Shown here: positions 1 to 12,328 of the stretch, piece by piece | Layout of the letters: every line of letters begins with the position of its first letter | How positions within the stretch are numbered: position 1 is the first letter of the stretch | Source of the DNA: Magnolia sinica | Lineage: Eukaryota; Streptophyta; Magnoliopsida; Magnoliales; Magnoliaceae | DNA length: 64,000 bases | Assembly (NCBI RefSeq): GCF_029962835.1 | Contig: NC_080573.1 | Location: 37,689,001-37,753,000, forward strand | Reading direction: 5' to 3' | Translations under genes and position numbers: made by a program | The notes under the pieces: model-generated | What the model saw: only the letters and a program-made list of their open reading frames with translations | Told to the model about the DNA's origin: nothing | The model's database searches: none

Positions 1-842
1 ATGCTTCAAGGGATTCAATGCTCATCAGGCCCATGACCAACCTTATACAAACCAAACAAAACCAACTATGCAACAATCATTTAGTTGTTACCATCCATCT
101 ATAACACCAACCCAATTTGAAATCGTGTTGGGTTCATGTTGAGCAACTTTCTGTCATGTTAGGTCCGGTTTTGAACAATCCCATGTATTTGGGTTGAGTA
201 TTAAGGAATTCAAGTTGGCTCAGGTTATGGGTTGGATCCTCTTGAGGTTGGGTTAGGCCTGTGAAAATAAAAATAGATGAATGGACCTACATTCACACAC
301 CAAAATCGTTACAAAAAGTATTAAATAGTGTTTGATCAGCTCACTGTTTGCCTGGTTGTATCTTTTTCTGTTGATCCTTTTGGTATGGATTGAAAATTTG
401 ATGTGTTGGCATGTCTGCCACCTATTCATGTCAGAATCAAAAAGAATTTTTGACTTCTTTTACACAAACATGCCATAAATGAAGGTTCTTTTTACTTAAA
501 ATCTTTTTGTTGGTGTACAAAACTTAAATTGTTGCATCTCACTTGATGCAACTGCCTTGTTAAAAATTAAAATGCTTCAATCTAAAAAAGATTTTCATTT
601 ATTTCTTTATCATTTGGTACTCACTAGACACATTTAGGGTCTTTTCAATTTCTTTGTATTTTCAGTTGATGTATTGCCTGTGAAAATTGAACCATACCCA
701 TTTTTCAGAAAAAAGTAAAAAAAAAAAAAGTAGAAATGTCCTTTCTTAAAAAAAAAAAAAACAAACTTTCTAGGGTAATTTAAAGTTAGTGATTGGTTGT
801 CATTATCCAATATTGATAGAAATATGTGGAAAGTGAGAAAAT
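1..842. other. Unassigned AT-rich intergenic DNA
   Basis: I see no coding exon, RNA gene or clear transposon end here. The stretch is AT-rich with short poly(A) runs near 710-765. Earlier exons of the endonuclease V relic at 843 would be expected in this region, but I could not find any. Confidence 0.5.
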
Positions 843-1098
843 CGTGCCAAGGATCTGATCACTTTGATTGGGAACTCTGGGCGCATATGGGGAGTGGTAA
901 GAAAATTCAACTTAGGCTAGTTACCTCTACATCATATGGTTTTGTTTTGAATTACAAAATTTTGTGCAGGCAATGCAATTTACTCAAGGTTCTTCAAAAC
1001 CAATATTCATATCGATTGGACATCGCATATCTCTCGATGCATCTGTCAAGGTTATTAAAATGTGTTGTAAATACTGTGTACTAGAGCAAATCCGGCAA
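843..1098 (+). pseudogene. Endonuclease V relic, two 3' exons
   Basis: Two exons read as the C-terminal part of plant endonuclease V, which cleaves next to deaminated bases and, in eukaryotes, mainly inosine-containing RNA. Exon a (843-896) gives DLITLIGNSGRIWGV and ends at a good donor, GTAAGA (897). Exon b starts after TTTTGTGCAG at 970, runs 43 codons to 1098, and holds SKPIFISIGHRISLDASVK followed by CCKYCVLEQIRQ. The GHRxSLDSA motif and the KYRVPEPIRQAD region are family hallmarks. Here the last motif reads KYCVLEQIRQ, so normally constant residues have changed. The next short exon (ADIRSREYL in plants) is not seen after the donor-like GTACAA at 1099. No N-terminal exons are visible upstream. 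Similarity is from memory of plant and E. coli Nfi proteins. A decayed fragment is the best reading; a live gene with unseen exons outside the window is less likely. Confidence 0.72.
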
Positions 1099-1240
1099 GT
1101 ACAATTTAGTGCTTTGTTTTGTGCTCACATAACACAAGAGTCTGTCTTATTTTAGTTTGAACTTTTTCAAATTTTATTCTAGTGATTTACTTATTTTAAT
1201 TGCCTCGTTTAATGTGAAATTTGAGGATTTGATTTTTCAG

Positions 1241-1312
1241 GAGGCATATGAAGTAGCCAAAACTCTTCATAAAGACGGAGTGACTAGAGCATCAGTCATT
1301 GCCTGCTCTTAG
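1241..1312 (+). other. Exon-like stretch of unknown origin
   Basis: After a strong acceptor (GATTTTTCAG, ending 1240) a 24-codon open stretch reads EAYEVAKTLHKDGVTRASV and ends in a stop at 1310-1312. It follows the endonuclease V exons by 142 bases but does not resemble the expected last exon of that gene. It may be a terminal exon of another gene fragment or a chance reading. I do not recognise it. Confidence 0.25.
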
Positions 1313-2718
1313 TATTCAAAAGGTTTGTGAGTACTATTTTCCAACAGTTTCCTATATAATGCTCTCCATGAATCAGAGGTTAGGATTGCTCAACCAATTT
1401 GATTTTGGGACTGTGACTTAGCGATAGTAGATTCCACGATTTAGTTGGTTTAACTTGAGTTAATGTAAGACGTGTACAATTTTTGAGTGCCTGTGTCTCT
1501 AGCACCATGCCTTGTCTGAGTATTCCCAAAAACAAAACAAGTAGAAGTTGCAAAACTGATGATATTGCAAGTACCTTAATTTTCTAAGTCTATGTTTGGT
1601 AGAAGAACATATGAATTCAATTCAATCAAGGAAATGACAAAAGTTAATGGTATTCACTTGAAATCAAGAAAAAAAAAGCCGGGTATGATGAAATTACAAG
1701 TACCTTAATTTACTAAGTTTGTGTTTGGATGAACAAATGAATTTATTATTTACTTGAAATCACAGCGAGGAAGTACCTTTCAAGCTACGGTTTTGCTTTG
1801 ATCTTTCAATCATTCTCTAATTTAATTTTCAATATCTTGCTAACCTTCATTTGTGGATGATCTTGGCTTCTGCTTAGATGATTTTTGTGCATATTCAGCA
1901 TTCCATCTAGAGCTAGAATGGAATGTGATTGGTAAGTATTTATATATGTTCTCCATCCTTTTGGCACCAACATGTACACTTCTTTTCTTTTTACAGGTGG
2001 TCACTTGGTCATCATATTTGTAGTGTAAGAGTTCCTATTGTACCTTTTAGTGTTATAAGTCTTGGGCTCCATTTGGTCATCACATCAATTTTTATGAATA
2101 TAATTTTTTTCTTAAACCAAATGGAGCTTAAGCCCTTTTTTAACTTCGCCAATGTAACTTCTTGCATTGCCGATCCCAAGCCTGGGTAAAGGAGGAGGGA
2201 GAAGGGCGTCAAGGTGAGTTGTGTCCTTTTCTTCCATATTTCTTTAATACAACAGTGCTAGCAACAATTTGATTGGCCCACTTCTTATTCTCTGTTGTAG
2301 GTGTCATTGTTGAACCCTGGGCTTGAATGGGATGCATCAATTTTTGATGAACCAGTGATTCTTTTAACACCAATCTTTGTAGCTCCTTTTAGAGCTTTGA
2401 ATTGCATTCTTATATATGAATGTTATCTTTTCACTTTTTGTCCATGTTTATGAATCAATTGAATCATATCAGTTTCATTGTTAAAATAATTATGCTGAAA
2501 CATTCATCATATGTTACATCATGGCTATAGAGTTGCTATCTTTTCTTATTCCTTATATTGTTTCCCAGTTATATTTATGTTGGTTTCAGATTATAGGTAG
2601 TAATAGAAAGTGTTGATCGATTGTGGCTTATAGACAAAGGGATGAGTAACCAACAATACGAATATGGGAGGCCTTCCCCAAGTATCCAGATGCTTTTAGA
2701 TATAATTATGTTGTTTTT
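1313..2718. other. No gene seen; short repeats only
   Basis: No exon is recognised here. There is an imperfect direct repeat of about 130 bases (units near 1558 and 1687, both with GCAAGTACCTTAAT-like text and ATTCACTTGAAATCA-like ends). A short inverted repeat lies at about 2070-2134, where CTCCATTTGGT faces ACCAAATGGAG, and could be a small MITE remnant. Open frames near 1929-2212 lie in this inverted repeat and show no protein character. Confidence 0.45.
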
Positions 2719-3060
2719 AAATGTATTAGCTCGAAATTGATGGAGCAAACCCAGATGTGCGTCGGAGCTATCTGGATGTTGAGTGAGGGTCCTTGGAAGG
2801 TGGGAACCATTGTTATGACCATGATGAAGCTGTCCATTTCCTATGGATAGCATTGGAGAAGCCTGGCCATTTGGACAGGCCATGTTTATGTATTTAATCG
2901 AAATTGATGGAGCAGACCCGGATGTGTGTCGGAGCTATCCGGATGTTGAGGGGATCCTTGGAAGATGGGACCCACTGTTATGACTATGATGAAGCTGTCC
3001 ATTTCATATGGACAACATTGGAAGGGCCTGGCCAATTGGAGCAGGCCGTGTTTATATCTA
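2719..3060 (+). repeat. Tandem duplication, 167-bp period
   Basis: Two adjacent units start with the same text CGAAATTGATGGAGCA at 2732 and 2899, giving a period of 167 bases. Both continue through a GTCGGAGCTAT-like segment, a CCTTGGAAG segment and an ATGATGAAGCTGTCCATTTC segment. Each unit ends close to GGCC..TTTATGTAT or TTTATATCT. The second unit abuts the telomere-like array. I do not recognise the unit and see no conserved protein in it. Confidence 0.8.
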
Positions 3061-3075
3061 TATTTACAGGGACCA

Positions 3076-6000
3076 TACCCTTAACCTATAACCTAAACCT
3101 ATTCTCAAATTCCAAAACCTATAACTACAACCTAAACCTAAGCCTAAACCTAAACCTTAACTGAAACATAAACCTAAACCTGTAACCTATAACCTAAACC
3201 TAATCCTAGAACCTAAATGTATTCTTAAATCCCTAAACCAAAACCTATAACTAATCCTAATCTCAACTCCCTAACCTAAACCTAAACCTAAACTTGAAAA
3301 CCCAAACCTAAACCCGATCCCGAACCCGAACCCAATTTCCTAAACTTAAACCTTAACCTATTCTCAATTCCCTAAACCTATAGCTTATAACCTAAACCTA
3401 AACCTGTAACCTATAACCTAAACCTAAACCTAAAACCTAAATGTATTCTCAAATCCTTAAACCTAAACTACACCTAATCCTAATCTCAACTCCCTAACCT
3501 AAACCTAAACTTAAACTTGAAAACCCAAACCTAAACTTGATCCCGAACCCGAACCCGATTTCCTAAACCTAAACCTATATCTTATAACCTAAACCTAAAC
3601 CTAAACCTATACTTATTCCCTAAAACTATTCTCAAATCCCAAAACCTATAACCTAAACCATACCCTAAACCTATAACCTATAACCTGAACCTATAACCTA
3701 AACTCAATTCCCTAAACCTTGACCTATAACCTAACCTAAACCTATACTTCTAACCTAAACCTATTCTCAAATCCCAAAACCTATAACCTAAACCTATAAC
3801 CTCTAACCTATAACCTGAACCTATAACCAAAACTCAAATCCCTAAACCTTAACCTATAACCTAACCTAAACCTATACTTATAACCTAAACCTATTCACAA
3901 ATCCCAAAACCTATAAATATAACCTAAACCTTAACCAAAAACCTATAACCTAACCTAAACCTAAACCTTTAACCTATACCTATAACCTTAACCTAAACGT
4001 AAACCTAAACCTAAACCTATAACCTAAACCTATTCTCAAATCCCTAAACCTAAACCTAAACCTATTCTCAAATCCCTAAACCTAAACCTAAACCTTAATG
4101 TATTCTCAAATCCCTATACCTAAACCTACACCTAATCCTAATCTAAACTCCCTAACCTAAACCTAAACCTAAACTTGAAAACCCAAACCTAAACCCGATC
4201 CCGAACCCAAACCCGATTTCTTAAACCTAAACATTAACCTATTCTCAATTCCCTAAACCTATATCTTATAACCTAAACCTAAACCTAAACCTTAACCTAA
4301 ACCTATAACCTATAACCTTAACCTAAACCTAAACCTAAACCTATAACCTATAACCTAAACCTAAACCTATAACCTAAATGTATTCTCGAATCCCTAAACC
4401 TAAACTTACACCTAATCCTAATCTCAACTCCCTAACCTAAACCTAAACCTAAACTTGAAAACCAAAACCTAAACCCTATCCCGAACCTGAACCCGATTTC
4501 CTAAACCTAAACCTTAACCTATTCTTAATTCCCTAAACCTATTGCTTATAACCTAAACCGAAACCTAAACCTACACCTTAACCTAAACCTACAACCTATA
4601 ACCTAAACATAAACCTATAACCTAAATGTATTCTCAAATCCTTAAACCTAAACCTACACCTAATCCTAATCTCAACTCCCTAACTTAAACCTAAACCTAA
4701 ACTTGAAAACTCAAACCTAAACCCGATCCCGAACTTGAACCCGATTTCCTAAACCTAAACCTTAATGTATTCTCAAATCCCTAAACCTAAACCTACACCT
4801 AATCCTAATCTCAACTCCCTAACCTAAACCTAAACCTAAATTTGAAAACCCAAACCTAAACCTGATCTTGAACCCGAATCCGATTTCGTAAACCTAAACC
4901 TTAACCTATTCTCAATTCTCTAAACCTATAGCTTATAACCTAAACCTAAACCTAAACCTAAACCTAAACCTTAACCTAAACCTTAACCTAAACCTATAAC
5001 CTATAACCTTAACCTAAACCTAAACCTAAACCTGTAACCTATAACCTAAACCTAAACCTAAAACCTAAATGTATTCTCAAATCCTTAAACCTAAACCTAC
5101 ACCTAATCCTAATCTCAACTCCCTAACCTAAACCTAAACTTAAACTTGAAAACCCAAACCTAAACCCGATCTCGAACCCGAACCCGATTTCCTAAAACTT
5201 AACCTTAACCTATTCTCAATTTCCTAAACCTATAGCTTATAACCTAAACCTAAACCTTAACCTAAACCTAAACCTAAACCTATAACCTATAACCTAAACC
5301 TAAAACCTAATTGTATTCTTAAATCCCTAAACCTAAACCTACACCTAATCCTAATCTCAACTCCCTAACATAAACCTAAACCTAAACTTGAAAACCAAAA
5401 CCTAAACCCGATCCCGAACCTGAACCCGATTTCCTAAACCTAAACCTTAACCTATTCTCAATTCCCTAAACCTATAGCTTATAATCTAAACCTAAGCCTA
5501 AACCTAAACCTTAACCTAAACCTAAACCTAAACCTAAACCTATAACCTATAACCTAAATATAAACCTAAAACCTAAATGTATTCTCAAATCCCTAAACCT
5601 AAACCTACACCTAATCCTAATCTCAACTCCCTAACCTAAACCTAAATCTAAACTTGAAAACCAAAATCTAAACCCGATCCCGAACCCGAACCCGATTTCC
5701 TAAACCTAAACCTTAACCTATTCTCAATTCCCTAAACCTATAGCTTATAACATAAACCTAAGCCTAAACCTAAACCTTAACCTAAACCTAAACCTGTAAC
5801 CTATAACATAAACCTTAACCTAAAACCTAAATGTATTCTCAAATCCCTAATCCTAAACCTACACCTAATCCTAATCTCAACTCTTTAACCTAAACCTAAA
5901 CCTAAACTTGAAAACTAAAACCTAAATCCGATCTCGAACCCGAACCCGATTTCCTAAACCTAAACCTTAACCTATTCTCAATTCCTTAAACCTATTGCTT

Positions 6001-8231
6001 ATAACCTAAACCGAAACCTAAACCTATACCTTAACCTAAACCTATAACCTATAACCTAAACATAAACCTAAAACCTAAATGTATTCTCAAATCCCTAAAC
6101 CTAAACCTACACCTAATCCTAATCTCAACTCCCTAACCTAAACCTAAACCTAAACTTGAAAACCAAAACCTAAACCCGATCCCGAACCCGAACTTGATTT
6201 CTTAAACCTAAACCTTAACCTATTCTCAATTCCCTAAACCTATAGCTTATAACTTAAACCTAAGCCTAAACCTAAACCTAAACCTAAACCTAAACCTAAA
6301 CCTGTAACCTGTAACATAAACCTAAACCTAAAACCGAAATGTATTCTCAAATCCCTAAACCTAAACCTACACCTAATCCTAATCTCAACTCCCTAACCTA
6401 AACCTAAACCTATGTAACATATAACCTAAACCTAAACCTAAACCTAAACCTATATAACATATAACCTAAACCGAAACCTAAACCTATACCTTAACCTAAA
6501 CCTAAACCTAAACCTATAACCTATAACCTAAACCTGAACCTAGAACCTAAATGTATTCTCAAATCCCTAAACCAAAACTTACAACTAATCCTAATCTCAA
6601 CTCCTTAACCTAAACCTAAACCTAAACTTGAAAACCCAAACCTAAAACCGATCCCGAACCCGAACCCGATTTCTTAAACCTAAACCTTAATGTATTCTCA
6701 ATTCCCTAAACCTAAACCTACACCTAATCCTAATCTCAACTCCTAAACCTAAACCTAAACTTAAACTTGAAAACCCAAACCTAAACCTGATCTCGAACCC
6801 GAACCCAATTTCCTAGACCTAAACCTTAACCTATTCTCAATTCCCTAAACCTATAGCTTATAACCTAAACCTAAACCCATATAACATATAACCTAAACCT
6901 AAACCTAAAACCTAATGTATTCTCAAATCCCTAAACCTAAACCTACACCTAATCCTAATCTCAACTCCCTAACCTAAACCTAAACCTAAACTTGAAAACC
7001 CAAACCTAAACCCGATCCCGAACCCAAACTCGAATTCCAAAACCTAAACCTTAATGTATTCTCAATTCCCTAAATCTAAACCTACACCTAATCCTCATCT
7101 CAACTCCCTAACCTAAACCTAAACTTAAACTTGAAAACCTAAACCTAAACCCGATCTCGAACCCGAACCCAATTTTCTAAACCTAAACCTTAACCTATTC
7201 TCAATTCCCTAAACTTATAGCTTATAACCTAAACCTAAACCTAAACCTAAACCTATATAACATATAACCTAAACCTAAACTTAAAACCTAATGTATTCTC
7301 AAATCCCTAAACCTAAACATACACCTAATCCTAATCTCAACTCCCTAACCTAAACCTAAATCTAAACTTGAAAACCCAAACTTAAACCCGATCCCGAACC
7401 CGAACCCGATTTCTTAAACCTAAACCTTAACCTATTCTCAATTCCCTAAACCTATAGCTTATAACCTAAACCTAAACCCAAACCTAAACCTAAACCTTAA
7501 CCTAAACCAATAACCTATAACCTAAACCTAAACCTAAAACCTAAACGTATTCTCGAATCCCTAAACCTAAACCTACACCTAATCCTAACCTCAACTCCCT
7601 AACTTAAACCTAAACCTTAACCTATTCTCAATTCCCTAAACCTTAACCTATAACCTAACCTAAACCTAAACCTATTACCTGCACTTATAACCTAAACCTA
7701 TAACCTAAACCTAAGCCTAAAACTTAAACCTAAACCTAAAATTGAAATGTATTCTCAAATCCTTAAACCTAAACCTACACCTAATCCTAATCTCAACTCC
7801 CTAACCTAAACTTAAACCTAAACTTGAAAACCCAAACCTAAACCTGATCCCGAACCCGATTTCCTAAACCTAAACCTTAACCTTAACCTATTCTCAATTC
7901 CCTAAAGCTATAACCTATATACTATAACCTATAACTAAAACCTAAACCTTAACCTAAACCTATAACCTAAACCTAAACCTTAACCTAAACCAAAACCTAT
8001 AACCTAAACCTTAACCTATAACATATAACCTATAACCTAAACTTATAACCTATAACCTAAAACCTAATTCTAAACCTAAACCTAAAACCTAAAACCTAAG
8101 CTTAAACCTCTAACCTAAATGTATTATCAAATCCTTAAACCTAGACCTACACCTAATCCTAATCTCAACTCCCTAACCTAAACCTAAACTTGAAAACCCA
8201 AACCTAAACCCGATCTCAAACCCAAACCCAA
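3076..8231. repeat. Telomere-like satellite, 6-bp unit with higher-order repeat
   Basis: About 5.2 kb are built almost only from CCTAAA hexamers (TTTAGG on the other strand) with variants such as CCTATAA, CCTTAA and CCCGAA. The usual plant telomere is the 7-mer CCCTAAA, which appears here only now and then. A higher-order unit repeats at about 250 bases. The marker TGTATTCTCAAATCC occurs near 5579, 5832, 6080 and 6340, and is followed each time by CACCTAATCCTAATCTCAAC, then CTTGAAAACC, then CCCGATCCCGAACC and CCTATAGCTTATAACC. Spacing elsewhere varies from about 140 to 300 bases. This is an amplified interstitial satellite seeded by telomere-like sequence, not a functional telomere. Confidence 0.9.
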
Positions 8232-8775
8232 TTGCTGTAATAATGTAGCCCAATCACATGGCAAGAAACAAGAATGTATCCCTTTTAACACATGCCCCTT
8301 TTTACAAAGCTTTAATTTTTGTTGTTGTTTCTATTAACTTGAATTGAAACACTTTTTTGCATTATTTGCTTGCATTAGTTTTATTTTAATGATCAGTTTT
8401 ATTTTAAAAAAGTGTCAACTTTTTTGGAAGAAGTTTATGCAATTCTTCATGATTTTGAATTATAATATTTTGTTGGTTTAATATTTTTTTTTCAAATGAA
8501 AGACACAAAAAGAAAATTGTTGCTGATTTTTTTCCTTTTTTATTTATGAAGTTAAACTTATATGTATTTATGCTTGGATGAATGTAATGTGGATAAGATT
8601 GTTTGTGTTTGGATGGATGTAGTTTATGTTTGGATGAATGTAGTTTAAGTTGGATTTACGTAGTTTGGGTTTAGATGGATATGAATGTGAATATGATAAA
8701 ATATATTATATAACAGGTGTATATCAGGAAGAATACGATGAAATATATTGTAATAGGTGATCCTCTGAAATTTGA
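8232..8775. other. AT-rich spacer
   Basis: AT-rich DNA with no gene or transposon end that I recognise. A short imperfect repeat of GTTTGGATGAATGTAGTTTA-like text lies near 8570-8680. Confidence 0.4.
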
Positions 8776-9179
8776 AGCATTAAAGGCTCATAAGGGACGG
8801 TTCATGACGATTTTTGACTGTCCTTTTAAAGGACAGTCCATAGCCATCCTTTGAATGGCGACAAGAGACGGTCCATGACAGTCCTTTTAAAGGACGGTCC
8901 ATAGCCGTCCTTTGAAGGCTCATGGGAGACGGTCTATGACAGTCCTTTTTAAGGACGGTCCATGACTGTCCTTAAAAAGGACTGTCGATGGCTGTCCTTT
9001 AAAGGCTCATAAGAGACGGTCCATGGCCGTCCTTTTTTTGTCAATAAGAATGACGGTTTTCGACCGTCCTTTAAGTAATACGACACGTCAAAATTTGACG
9101 GCCCTAGCGATGGTCCATGACCGTCCTTTTTGGTCATTTGAGACGGTTTTGGACCTTTTTTCACAGTTTTGGCGTAGTG
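8776..9179. mobile_element. CACTA element end with subterminal repeats
   Basis: The segment ends in TTTTGGCGTAGTG (9167-9179), the inverse of a CACTACGCCAAAA terminal repeat as used by plant CACTA (En/Spm) elements. Before it, GGACGGTCCATGAC-like motifs recur about every 55-60 bases in both orientations, which is the usual subterminal transposase-binding arrangement of this superfamily. I found no matching opposite end, so this is a fragment or its partner lies out of sight. The long open frames here are by-products of the repeats. Confidence 0.6.
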
Positions 9180-9234
9180 TCAAGTGGGTTGCACTAATTG
9201 GCCACACAAATGCACAATAGGTAGGCCCTGTACA

Positions 9235-10150
9235 TGCAGCAGATGAGCCCCACTAGATGGTTAGTGTGGATATAGCATGCATACATCTAGTGGGTCACAC
9301 GTCCCACGGATGGTGTGGATAAAATATACATCGAGGCTGGCCCTCTATGATCTGGACGGTTAGGATGGAACATATGAGGTGGGCTCTGCTCACGGGCTCC
9401 AAATACATTTCGATGGGCCTTAACGCATGGGCCTTAAATACATCTCAATGGGCCTCAACCCATGGGCCCTAATATATATCATACTGGGCTGCCTGCCCTG
9501 GATGACGTGAATCAAAATACATCTTGGTGCATCCCATCCAAATAGTTGGACAATATGGATATAAAACTTATATATCATGAGGGATCCATATGTACAACGG
9601 ATGCATCAAGGTGGGCCTTACACAGATGGACTGCATGGAATGAAATACATATGTCACATGGGTTCCACATCCCACGTCCAGAGATTGGGCGGTGTGGATA
9701 AATAAATACATCATGCTGGCTCTTACTGCATATGGATGGTATGCTTGTACAACACATATAATAAACGTATAATAGGGAGGACCCCACCATCTAGTAGCGT
9801 AGCTGCTGGACGGTGTGAATATAGAATGCATGCATCAAGGTGGGCCATACGTCCATCAAAATGGACAGATGGTGTGAATACAACACATTCATCAAGGCAG
9901 ACCTCATACATCAAGGTGCGTCCATCTGCTGTGTTGGACGGTGCGAAGATAAAATACATCCAATCAAGGTGGGTCCACACGTCCCATGTACTGACGGCGT
10001 GGATCAAAACATATATCAAGGTGGTCCCACCGTCCAGACCTGCTGGACGGTGCAATTGCATCACGTACATCAAGGTGTGACCCACCAAAACTTGCTGTCG
10101 TCAATCACACCAGCTGCCTGCTGGTGTGAGTCTGCTTCCATTCAATAGGT
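9235..10150. repeat. Degenerate tandem array with GTGGGCC/TGGACGGTGTGGAT motifs
   Basis: Blocks of about 60-75 bases repeat the order ATACATCAAGGTGGGCC, then ACGTCC, then TGGACGGTGTGGATAAAAT, in many diverged copies. The motifs are the inner part of the palindromic MITE superfamily found throughout the window, so the array probably arose by expansion of a MITE piece. Frames open on both strands over 9568-10148 are repeat artefacts. Confidence 0.6.
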
Positions 10151-10249
10151 AGGTCCCACGTGGGGGGCCCATCAGATTTTTGTCTATATTATATATATAA
10201 TAATATATAATAATATCATTTATATTTATTTATTTTATTATTATTATTA

Positions 10250-10528
10250 TTAATTTGAATGTGATGGTTCACCGCCCAAACCCATGTCTAGATGGGCGGT
10301 GTGGATAAGACAAACATCAGTGGGTCCCACCAGATGAACGGTCTGATCCACGGGTGGACGGCGTGGACATAAGATTAAGATACATACACCATACAGTGCT
10401 ACGTCAATACAACAACTATATATAGCTGTGTGCGGTACACTACCCAATCCGTTTCCACACAAGTGGGTCCCACGTGGGGCCCACCGTAATGTTTATTTGC
10501 CATCCAATCCGTTCATAAGGTCACACAG
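10250..10528. mobile_element. Palindromic MITE, left part, interrupted by an LTR
   Basis: This stretch ends in CCATCCAATCCGTTCATAAG then GTCACACAG. In other copies of the superfamily that text is followed by a segment reading ACC..GA..GAAAAACAAAT..CAGCTTGATC. Exactly such a continuation resumes at 16,513-16,600 beyond the solo LTR. The LTR therefore landed inside this MITE. The left limit is not sharp. Confidence 0.6.
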
Positions 10529-11344
10529 TGTAAGCCCCGTATCCTAGACCGTACCGTTCTGTAGACTTCCACGGTCTTCCCGATCGAATTCTGGCAACCT
10601 TTGACCCTTAACTGGTATTTGTGTGCAATCCTGAGTCACACGCCGTCAACCTGAATTGACTCAATTTGAGACTTGTAGCCTTGCGACCGCGCCGTCGCCG
10701 CAGTTCCGATGTCGCGTCTCGCGCGCCGATCCGGTACTCTAGCCAGGAGATGTGGGCCAGCGTTCGGTGCGAGGAAAACGCCGCACGTACGAATTCTGAG
10801 AGAATTTCTACAATATGTCATATCATGTCAAGTACATGTCAAGTACACATCACCTTTCACCCATTCCCAAGCAACCCCCCATAAAGTAAAAGAGTCTCTT
10901 ACACACCCATGCCTTTCTTACGCCAAGCAACCACAAAAGTCAAAAAGCTCTTACACACATCACCCACCACATCCATCATCCATCTTTCACACTTTCTCTT
11001 TACGACCCTCTCTCTTATTTTCATTTCTCAAACTCTCTTTTTCAAGCAAGAAAACACCACACGTCCAAGCCATTTCTCTCCTCCATGAGAACTTTGTGTG
11101 GCCCACTTCCTACCCTCTCATCTCCCATCTCAACCATTCAAACTCCATCTCCTTCGTTGGAATCGAAGCTAAGGAGCAAAGGAAGCCAAGGGAGCAAGAA
11201 GAAGACGGTGGGTGATCTTGGATTTCCATTTCTTTGTATTTTTATGATGTAAGGGCCCACTTATGATGGGACCCACCTTGATGTATATTTGGTGTCAAAG
11301 AGAGGCCCATAGTGGCGGGGCCCCTCCATCACCTCCACCCTCTC

Positions 11345-11378
<34 letters not shown>

Positions 11379-11835
11379 TGTCTTTTTTTTGTGTATGATG
11401 GCATATGGCCCACTTGATGCATGATCCACGCCATCAATTGATGTGGACCCCACTGTTTTCATGATTGGTACGTGCCATGGGCAAAACACCAAAAATTAGG
11501 AAACAGGTGGGCCATGTGAGACCCACCTTGATGAAGTGTTCATCCACACCGTCCATCCAGGGGCGCTGGACGTAAATGAAGGAGGGTATGGCTGACATTG
11601 CAGTGTCAACCATCAGGGGGCGTGCTAACAGTGAAGTGGGCTGACAGTGGGAGTAGCTAACAGTGGTAGTGTGGAATGACAGTGGGTGCACTGACATGGG
11701 GTGTGTACTGACGTGAAGGGTGTGCAGGCGGTGGGGTCCATGGGACCCACCCACATCATCCATCCATTTTAGTAGGCCACACCCTCACACACGTGTGGTG
11801 CATCCACCGTCCTTGGACGGTGGGACCCATCCATA

Positions 11836-11992
11836 TCCCACGTGGTAGACTGAGTGAGAGATACCCCGTTTCAATGCTGGAACCCACCCAGTCCATAGCT
11901 CAGGTGGCAGACCGAGTGAAAGATGCCTCGTTTCAACACTTGTGGTCTTCATATCGATCCTGTGGAGGTGGCTGACATGGGTGCACGGGCAT
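11836..11992 (+). mobile_element. tRNA-derived SINE remnant
   Basis: The core CCATAGCTCAGGTGGCAGAC (an A-box-like region at about 11,895) and CTCGTTTCAACACT (a B-box-like region at about 11,930) match the SINE at 56,864-57,025 over roughly 95 bases, including GAGGTGGCTGACATGG downstream. A second partial copy of the same promoter region lies just upstream (11,848-11,882), so the unit seems partly duplicated. Tail-like text (CTGACATGGGGTGTGTACTG) lies at about 11,690. Read from the sequence alone; the SINE family name is not known to me. Confidence 0.55.
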
Positions 11993-12168
11993 GGGCGCCC
12001 ATCCATTCCGGTGGGCCACACCACTGTATGTGTTGTATCCATGCCGTTCATCCGTATAAGATGGCCCTACCATGATGCATGTATTGTGACCACCGTCCAT
12101 CTGACGGTGGGACACACCCCATGTGTGGCCCCCTCCCCCCTTGATCTCATAAATTTAGTCTGTGGTGG

Positions 12169-12171
<3 letters not shown>

Positions 12172-12231
<60 letters not shown>
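12172..12231. repeat. (AT)n microsatellite
   Basis: An uninterrupted run of about 30 AT dinucleotides inside the solo LTR. Shorter (AT)n runs lie at about 12,695-12,733 and 12,789-12,816. Confidence 0.95.
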
Positions 12232-12236
<5 letters not shown>

Positions 12237-12328
12237 TGGTGAGCCCTACGTGGGACCCACCTCTCCCTTTAAATACTTAAAAGCTGCACAGCAGCAGCTA
12301 TATATCATATATATTATATATATTATAT

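Noticed and set aside
3076-8231. Functional telomere
   Set aside because: The unit is a degenerate 6-mer, both sides continue into other sequence, and there is a higher-order repeat.
8949-9220. Overlapping open frames on both strands
   Set aside because: They lie in the subterminal repeat cluster of a CACTA end; the repeated DGHGPS-like peptide merely reflects the DNA repeat.
9568-10148. Open frames of 71-121 codons on both strands
   Set aside because: They follow the degenerate MITE-derived tandem array; opposite strands are equally open, which points to composition and not coding.
10666-11215. 168-codon plus-strand open frame
   Set aside because: It is Ser/His/Pro-rich low-complexity reading of the CT-rich leader part of a solo LTR and shows no domain.
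11883-11945. Possible tRNA gene suggested by A- and B-box-like text
   Set aside because: No cloverleaf arms or acceptor stem pair up, and the same unit at 56,864-57,025 has SINE-type tail and duplication; it is a SINE.
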